64,000 nucleotides of DNA. Source: Natronincola ferrireducens (lineage in GTDB: Bacteria > Bacillota > Clostridia > Peptostreptococcales > Natronincolaceae). Where the stretch lies: the NCBI RefSeq assembly GCF_900100845.1, contig NZ_FNFP01000006.1:1-64000 (forward strand), read 5' to 3'. Shown piece by piece: positions 58,439 through 64,000 of this stretch; within the stretch, counting starts at the first letter, position 1; every line of letters begins with the position of its first letter. The translations under genes were made by a program, and so were the position numbers. A model generated the notes under the pieces. That model did no database searches. It was not told the origin of the DNA and was given only the letters and a program-made list of their open reading frames with translations.

Positions 58439-59734
58439 ATGGATTTTAGTTTGGCGTTAATTGGATTTATAACTATATTTGTTCTTATTTTTATATTGAG
58501 GATGCCAATTCCAATGGGTTTAATGGCTGCATGTGTATTCTATTTTTTAATCAATGGGCAAGATGTAAAAATGGTTGCTCAGCAGACCCTTAAAACATAC
58601 TACACTAACTATACAATTATTGCAGTACCACTATTTATTTTTGCTGCTAATGTTATGAATAGTGGCAAAGTAACAGAGAAAGTATTTGGTTTTGCTAAGG
58701 GGTTTGTTGGTAGATTTAAAGGTGGACTTGGGCATGTAAATGTTCTAGCATCTCTGATTTTTTCAGGCATGACAGGCTCCGCCTTAGCTGATGCTAGCGG
58801 ACTTGGAAAAATGGAAATTGATTCAATGCGACAAGAGGGATATGATGATGGTTTTAGTTGTGCTATTACAGCGGCGTCTTCAACAATTGGACCAATTTTT
58901 CCTCCTAGTATTCCTATGGTAATATATGCTATGCTTTCAGGTGCATCAGTAGGAGCATTGTTTATGGCAGGCATGGTTCCTGGAATTTTACTTGCTGTTG
59001 CACTAATGATATATGTTGCATTCATAGCAAAGAAACGCAATTATCCAAGGAGTGAGAAAATAGGAAAAAAAGCTTTTTTAAAATACACTATTACAGCTAT
59101 ACCCGCTTTATTAACACCAGTCATCCTACTGCTAGGCATTTATACTGGTGTCATGACACCAACAGAAGCAGGGGCTATTGCTGGATTGTATGCATTAATA
59201 GTAGCAGTTTTTGGATATCGTATATTAAAATGGCATGCTTTTAAGGAAGTATTGTTAGATACAGTCAGATCTACGGGCTCCATTTCTTTGATGATTGGTG
59301 CAGCTACTTGTATTTCATATATTGTTGCTAGAGAAAAAATTGCTGTTAATCTAGGAAATTTAATACTTGGTGCAACAGATAATGAATATGTTTTCTTATT
59401 AGTAGTGGCATCAGCAATTTTAGTTTTAGGTATGTTTATTGATACTTCTGTGATTCAAGTGGTATTTATACCTATTGTTTTGCCTTTGGCAAACAGTTTT
59501 GGTATAGACTTAGTACATTTCGGCCTAGTAGTAGTTTTTAGTATGATGATTGGTTTGTCTACACCACCTTTTGGTATGCTTTTGTTTATTACCAGTGGGA
59601 TTTCAGGGACCCCTTTAAAAAGTGTAATGAAAGAAATATGGCTACCTTTAGCTGCAATGCTTGTAGTTCTAGGTATTATCATTTTTGTACCTAGTATTTT
59701 TTTAATATTACCTAGAGTACTATTAGGATATTAG
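58439..59734 (+). CDS. dctM: TRAP transporter large membrane subunit DctM
   Basis: This 431-residue protein has about 12 helices. Signatures are IPMGLMAACVFYFLINGQD, TIIAVPLFIFAANVMNSGK, SGMTGSALADASGLGKMEID, IGPIFPPSIPMVIYAMLSGA and TPPFGMLLFITSG. It is the sodium-coupled translocation subunit with DctQ. The ribosome site is AAGGAGG. Confidence 0.95.
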   Translation: MDFSLALIGFITIFVLIFILRMPIPMGLMAACVFYFLINGQDVKMVAQQTLKTYYTNYTIIAVPLFIFAANVMNSGKVTEKVFGFAKGFVGRFKGGLGHVNVLASLIFSGMTGSALADASGLGKMEIDSMRQEGYDDGFSCAITAASSTIGPIFPPSIPMVIYAMLSGASVGALFMAGMVPGILLAVALMIYVAFIAKKRNYPRSEKIGKKAFLKYTITAIPALLTPVILLLGIYTGVMTPTEAGAIAGLYALIVAVFGYRILKWHAFKEVLLDTVRSTGSISLMIGAATCISYIVAREKIAVNLGNLILGATDNEYVFLLVVASAILVLGMFIDTSVIQVVFIPIVLPLANSFGIDLVHFGLVVVFSMMIGLSTPPFGMLLFITSGISGTPLKSVMKEIWLPLAAMLVVLGIIIFVPSIFLILPRVLLGY

Positions 59735-60099
59735 GGTAATTAATATTATTTACTAAGGTATATAAAGTAATATACATATTAGTTACCTAAATTTTGTGGA
59801 AATAGCTAAACTGTATTTTTCATCAAAGTAATGAGAGTACGATTGATGAACATTAACCAAAGAAATCCATAAATCCCATAGAATATAGATGTTCTTAAAT
59901 TCTTAATACCATACCTTTGTGTTTTAATAGACATATATAACTTCTTTCTAGGTTGGTAAATTTATTTCTTGGAAACTTGATTTTACCACAATTTGGTGAG
60001 ACGTTATATTTTTTATGCTAAAAACTAACCTGTAATTATACCAGTTACAGTGCTGCACAAACATCTAATAATAAGTAAAACTTGAAGGAGAGAATTAAT
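59735..60099. other. Gap before the FGGY kinase gene
   Basis: These 365 bases show no gene. ACGTTATA at 60001-60008 resembles the GCGTTATA words at 56396 and 56552. No T-tract terminator is seen after dctM, so transcription may continue into the kinase and isomerase. Confidence 0.35.
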
Positions 60100-61767
60100 A
60101 TGTGTAAATATTCAATCGGAATAGACTTTGGAACACTTTCAGCCAGAGCTCTTCTGGTAAATGTGAAGACAGGTGAAGAATTAGCTTGTGCTGTATTTGA
60201 ATATCCTCATGCTGTTATGGATAAAAATTTACCTAGTGGGAAAAAGCTTGGTTATGATTGGGCTTTACAACATCCTAGAGATTATTTAGATGCTATTTCA
60301 TATATTATTCCTATGCTATTAAAGGAATCCAGCATCTTTCCTGATGATATTATTGGTTTAGGAATTGATTTCACATCATGTACTATTTTGCCAGTTAAGG
60401 CAAATGGGACTCCAATTTGTGAAATAGATGGATATAGAAATGAACCACATGCTTACGTTAAACTTTGGAAACATCATGCTGCACAAGATAAAGCTAATAA
60501 AATTAATGAGGTAGCCACTGAAATAGAAGAAAAATGGCTAGGTCGTTATGGTAATAAAATATCTTCTGAATGGGTGCTACCAAAGATATGGGAAATACTT
60601 TCTGAAGCGCCAGAGGTTTATGAAGAAGCTGATTATTTTATGGAAGCTGGCGATTGGGTAGTGTGGCAACTTACGGGTAGTCTTACTAGAAATTTAAGTG
60701 CCACAGGATTTAAAGCTATGTGGAGTAAAAAGAGTGGATATCCTGATAAAACCTTCTTTAGAGAATTAGACCCACGACTTGAGAATGTTGTAGAAGAAAA
60801 GCTTGGGGGCTCAATTATTCCTCTAGGACATAAGGCTGGTGAAATTAATCAAGAAACTTCACAAAAAACAGGTTTAAATATAGGGACTCCAGTTGCTGCA
60901 GCTAATATAGACGCGCATGTAACCTTTCCAGCACTGTCTATTGATGGTCCTGGAAAGATGTTGGCTATCATTGGAACTTCAACTTGTCATATCTTATTAG
61001 GAGAAGAAGAACACTTAGTACCAGGAATAAGTGGTGTAGTAGAAGATGGTGTATATCCTGGGTTTTATGGATATGAGGCAGGTCAAGCTAGTGTAGGAGA
61101 TCTGTTTGGCTGGTTTGTAGAAAATTGTGTTGGCAAAGACTACTATGATTGTGCTCAGGCACAAGACATGGATATACATAATTATCTTATGGAGAAGGCA
61201 TCAGAATTAGAGGTTGGTCAAAGTGGATTAATTGCACTGGATTGGTGGAATGGCTGTCGCTCCACCTTAGTGGATGCAGATTTAACTGGTATGGTAGTAG
61301 GGATGACATTACAGACGAAGCCTGAAGAAGTTTATCGTGCTTTAATAGAAGCAACTGCTTATGGAACAAAGAAGATAATAGATATCTTTAATGAAAATGA
61401 CGTTCCTGTAAATGAATTCTATGCCTCAGGAGGAATTGCACAGAAGAATCCGCTTGCTATGCAAATCTATGCAGATGTTATTAATATGCCAATTAAAATA
61501 GGTGGAAGGTCCCAAGGCCCTGCACTCGGAAGTGCTATATTTGCCGCAGTTGCTGCTGGTAGGGAAAATGGAGGTTATGACAATATTATTGAGGCTAGTA
61601 GACATATGGGAAAACTTGATGATAAGGTTTATGAACCTAATGTAAAAAATGTTTTAATGTATAAAAAATTATATGAAGAATATAGCATATTACATGATTA
61701 TTTTGGCACTGGGATAAATGATGTTATGAAAAGATTAAAAAAATATAAGAACAAGGGGCTGTGTTAA
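60100..61767 (+). CDS. FGGY carbohydrate kinase, ribulokinase (AraB)-like
   Basis: This 555-residue kinase starts CKYSIGIDFGTLSARALLVN (phosphate loop). It has LGIDFTSCTILPVKANGTPI (AraB-type), AGDWVVWQLTGSLTRNLSAT, PGKMLAIIGTSTCHILLGEE and EATAYGTKKIIDIFNENDVP then GGIAQKNPL. It phosphorylates a ketopentose or ketohexose. ATG 60100, with AAGGAGAG, is preferred to TTG 60082. It is followed after 3 bases by a FucI-family isomerase, so the pair converts an aldose to a ketose 1- or 5-phosphate. Confidence 0.9.
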   Translation: MCKYSIGIDFGTLSARALLVNVKTGEELACAVFEYPHAVMDKNLPSGKKLGYDWALQHPRDYLDAISYIIPMLLKESSIFPDDIIGLGIDFTSCTILPVKANGTPICEIDGYRNEPHAYVKLWKHHAAQDKANKINEVATEIEEKWLGRYGNKISSEWVLPKIWEILSEAPEVYEEADYFMEAGDWVVWQLTGSLTRNLSATGFKAMWSKKSGYPDKTFFRELDPRLENVVEEKLGGSIIPLGHKAGEINQETSQKTGLNIGTPVAAANIDAHVTFPALSIDGPGKMLAIIGTSTCHILLGEEEHLVPGISGVVEDGVYPGFYGYEAGQASVGDLFGWFVENCVGKDYYDCAQAQDMDIHNYLMEKASELEVGQSGLIALDWWNGCRSTLVDADLTGMVVGMTLQTKPEEVYRALIEATAYGTKKIIDIFNENDVPVNEFYASGGIAQKNPLAMQIYADVINMPIKIGGRSQGPALGSAIFAAVAAGRENGGYDNIIEASRHMGKLDDKVYEPNVKNVLMYKKLYEEYSILHDYFGTGINDVMKRLKKYKNKGLC

Positions 61768-61770
61768 ATT

Positions 61771-63564
61771 ATGAATAACAGAAGATTAATAGGAGAATAT
61801 CCTATAATTGGAATCAGACCAGTTATTGATGCCCGCAGAGGGATGCTTGATGTACGAGGTTCTCTTGAAGAACAGACCATGAACATGGCCAAGGCAGCAG
61901 CAGAGCTACTAAGAAATAACATTAAATATGTTAATGGACAAGCAGTAAAAGTAGTCATTTCTGATACAACTATCGGTCGTGTGGCAGAAGCAGCAGCATG
62001 CGAAGCTCAATTTAAAAGGGAAGGTGTAGATATCACACTTACGGTAACTCCTTGTTGGTGTTATGGAACGGAAACTATGGATATGAATCCTATGACTATC
62101 AAAGGGGTATGGGGTTTAAATGCAACTGAAAGACCTGGAGCTGTGTATTTGGCTGCTGTTTTAGCAGCTCATGCTCAAAAAGGGTTGCCGGCATTTGGAA
62201 TATATGGGAAAGACGTTCAAGATGCTGATGAAAGTGGAATACCAGAGGATGTTAAGGAAAAGCTATTACGGTTTAGTAGGGCAGCAGTAGCAGTAGCTAC
62301 AATGAAGGGAAAATCCTATTTACAAATAGGTTCCATTTCTATGGGAATTGCTGGGTCAATTATTAATACAGACTTTTTTGAAGAGTATCTGGGTATGAGG
62401 GTAGAATCAGTAGATGAGGTTGAAATTATTCGAAGAATAGAAGAAGGTATATATGATAAAGAAGAGTTTCAAAAGGCATTGGAATGGAGAAAAAAATATT
62501 GTAAGGAAGGATTTGACAAAAATCCAAAAGAAGTACAAAAGTCAAGGAAAGAAAAAGATGAGGATTGGGAATTTGTCATAAAAACAACTTGCATTATAAG
62601 AGATTTAATGGAAGGACAGACAAATCTTCCTAAAGGGCAAGAAGAAATATTAGGACATAATGCTATAGCTGGTGGTTTTCAAGGTCAAAGACAGTGGACC
62701 GATTATTATCCTAATACGGATTTTGCAGAAGCAATTATGAATTCTTCATTTGATTGGAATGGTGCCAGAGAACCATATGTATTGGCTACTGAAAATGATA
62801 CGTTGAATGCTGTATCTATGTTATTTGGAAAACTTCTCACCAATCGAGCTCAATTATTTGCTGACGTTAGAACTTATTGGAGTCCTGGAGCAGTTGCAAA
62901 AGCAACAGATGGATATCAATTGGAGGGAAAAGCCTTAGAAGCAGGTGGATTTATCCATTTAATTAATTCAGGCTCAGCTTGTTTGGATGCATCAGGAGCG
63001 GTGAAATTGGAAAATGGAGAGTCTGTTATAAAAGAATGGTGGAATATAACCGAAAAAGATCAGATAGCCTGTCTAGAGGCTACCACATGGAACCCTGCAG
63101 ATTTAGGATATTTTAGAGGTAGTGGCTATTCATCTCGATTTTTAACAAAATCTCAAATGCCTTGCACTATGATAAGACTTAATCTTGTAAAAGGTATAGG
63201 TCCCGTTATGCAGATAGCAGAGGGATGGACCATTGCATTACCAGATGAAGTTTCTGATAAATTATGGAAGAGAACAGATTATACATGGCCCTGTACATGG
63301 TTTGCACCTAGAACTACTGACAAAGGTGCTTTTAAGACAGCTTATGATGTGATGAATAATTGGGGTGCTAACCATGCAGCAATTAGTTATGGGCATATTG
63401 GTGGAGATATAATAACTTTATGTTCAATGCTTAGGATTCCAGTTTGTATGCATAATGTACCAGAAGAGGAAATATTTAGACCAGCTGTATGGAATTCATA
63501 TGGAATGGATAAAGAGGCAGCCGATTATAGAGCATGTAAGGCATATGGACCCATGTACAAGTAA
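61771..63564 (+). CDS. L-fucose isomerase family protein (FucI)
   Basis: This 597-residue protein starts [20 protein letters not shown] and contains [77 protein letters not shown] and [19 protein letters not shown]. The family isomerises L-fucose and related aldoses such as D-arabinose, using Mn. Length is close to the usual 590. A FucI with an AraB-type kinase instead of FucK, and a TRAP transporter instead of FucP, suggests an unusual substrate or uptake route. Confidence 0.92.
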   Translation: MNNRRLIGEYPIIGIRPVIDARRGMLDVRGSLEEQTMNMAKAAAELLRNNIKYVNGQAVKVVISDTTIGRVAEAAACEAQFKREGVDITLTVTPCWCYGTETMDMNPMTIKGVWGLNATERPGAVYLAAVLAAHAQKGLPAFGIYGKDVQDADESGIPEDVKEKLLRFSRAAVAVATMKGKSYLQIGSISMGIAGSIINTDFFEEYLGMRVESVDEVEIIRRIEEGIYDKEEFQKALEWRKKYCKEGFDKNPKEVQKSRKEKDEDWEFVIKTTCIIRDLMEGQTNLPKGQEEILGHNAIAGGFQGQRQWTDYYPNTDFAEAIMNSSFDWNGAREPYVLATENDTLNAVSMLFGKLLTNRAQLFADVRTYWSPGAVAKATDGYQLEGKALEAGGFIHLINSGSACLDASGAVKLENGESVIKEWWNITEKDQIACLEATTWNPADLGYFRGSGYSSRFLTKSQMPCTMIRLNLVKGIGPVMQIAEGWTIALPDEVSDKLWKRTDYTWPCTWFAPRTTDKGAFKTAYDVMNNWGANHAAISYGHIGGDIITLCSMLRIPVCMHNVPEEEIFRPAVWNSYGMDKEAADYRACKAYGPMYK

Positions 63565-63667
63565 AATTAGTATTAAGGGAAGTCTTATCTTTGACCTGTT
63601 ATTAAGACTGCTCCCATAATAACTGATGATAGTCTTAGTAATAGATATTTCTATATTATCTATATAA

Positions 63668-64000
63668 TTATAATCTATTCATTTTTTCATTTCTATACTG
63701 ATTGGGAGAAATGTTATTTAGCTTTTTAAATAACATATTATAGTAGTTCTGATTGTTGTAACCCACTGCAATAGAAATATCTAAAATGGGTTGATCCGTA
63801 TTTCTTAATAATTGCTTGCTTTTTTCGATTCTTATCTCATTTAAAGTCTGGGTAAATGTTTTATCTGTATCTTTCTTGAAGACAGAACAAAAATAAGATT
63901 TATTGATTCCTAGTTTTTGTGAAACCCATTCTACAGTAAGAGGTTCATAAAACCTAGTATCAATATAATCTAAAGCTTTTTTCACATGCAAACTATAGGG
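63668..64000 (-). CDS. AraC family regulator, C-terminal part (truncated by window edge)
   Basis: The C-terminal double HTH of an AraC-type protein is visible: VEWVSQKLGINKSYFCSVFK and ILDISIAVGYNNQNYYNMLF KKLNNISPNQYR. The frame remains open past 63991 to the edge, so the sensor domain lies outside. It is convergent with the isomerase gene; the 103-base gap has no clear terminator. It may control another operon to the right or share control of the sugar cluster. Confidence 0.88.
   Translation of the reverse strand, partial: PYSLHVKKALDYIDTRFYEPLTVEWVSQKLGINKSYFCSVFKKDTDKTFTQTLNEIRIEKSKQLLRNTDQPILDISIAVGYNNQNYYNMLFKKLNNISPNQYRNEKMNRL

Noticed and set aside
1-64000. tRNA, rRNA and CRISPR arrays
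   Set aside because: None seen on either strand by eye; a small RNA without strong motifs could have been missed.

Overview
The window looks like chromosomal DNA of a low-GC anaerobic Clostridia member, possibly an Alkaliphilus-like organism. The grounds are AT-rich codons, strong GGAGG-type ribosome binding sites, frequent GTG/TTG starts, intrinsic terminators with T-tracts, a cytosolic [NiFe] hydrogenase locus, many lipoproteins and TRAP/TTT transporters, and no outer-membrane proteins. The genus is an inference from style, not an identification.

Layout. 1-540: 3' part of a group II intron. 715-8784: one operon for a cytochrome b5-like protein, a group 2-like uptake [NiFe] hydrogenase (small and large subunits), its maturation protease, a HypA-like protein without a zinc domain, and HypF, HypC, HypD and HypE; hypB is absent. 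8876-13711: a cupin protein, a two-gene permease with a fused ferredoxin domain and a divergent Crp/Fnr regulator, then a response-regulator stub, a histidine kinase and a small secreted protein. 13712-15000: remnants of TetR, serine recombinase and IS256 genes. 15080-26144: a sigma-54 activator with a PrpR-type sensor, divergent from a catabolic cluster with a -24/-12 promoter (HpcH aldolase, two dehydrogenases, a TctCBA transporter, a DUF1537 acid-sugar kinase and a class II aldolase). 26150-37650: small unknown membrane proteins, a second copy of the cupin locus, possible coat or surface proteins, a CZB chemoreceptor, a PadR module, several related terminator-like repeats and dead genes. 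37934-39790: an ECF sigma/anti-sigma operon. 39900-44480: a decayed gene, a foreign-looking two-gene block, a ZIP transporter and two copies of a RAYT transposase element. 44584-49230: a LacI-controlled nucleoside/ribose operon. 49382-51935: TetR and a flavinylated extracellular reductase-like lipoprotein. 53287-63564: a LacI/TRAP sugar cluster (DapA-type lyase, PfkB kinase, DctPQM, FGGY kinase, FucI-type isomerase). The right edge cuts an AraC gene.

How it works together. Four carbon or electron modules each sit beside their own regulator (PrpR/sigma-54, LacI, TetR, LacI), and three have visible palindromic or activator sites. The hydrogenase operon carries nearly everything needed to build a cytosolic H2-oxidising enzyme whose likely electron partner is the b5 protein. 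In both solute-binding-protein transporters a long hairpin separates the binding-protein gene from the membrane genes. Mobile-element decay is heavy at the module boundaries, which suggests an accessory region built up from separately acquired cassettes.
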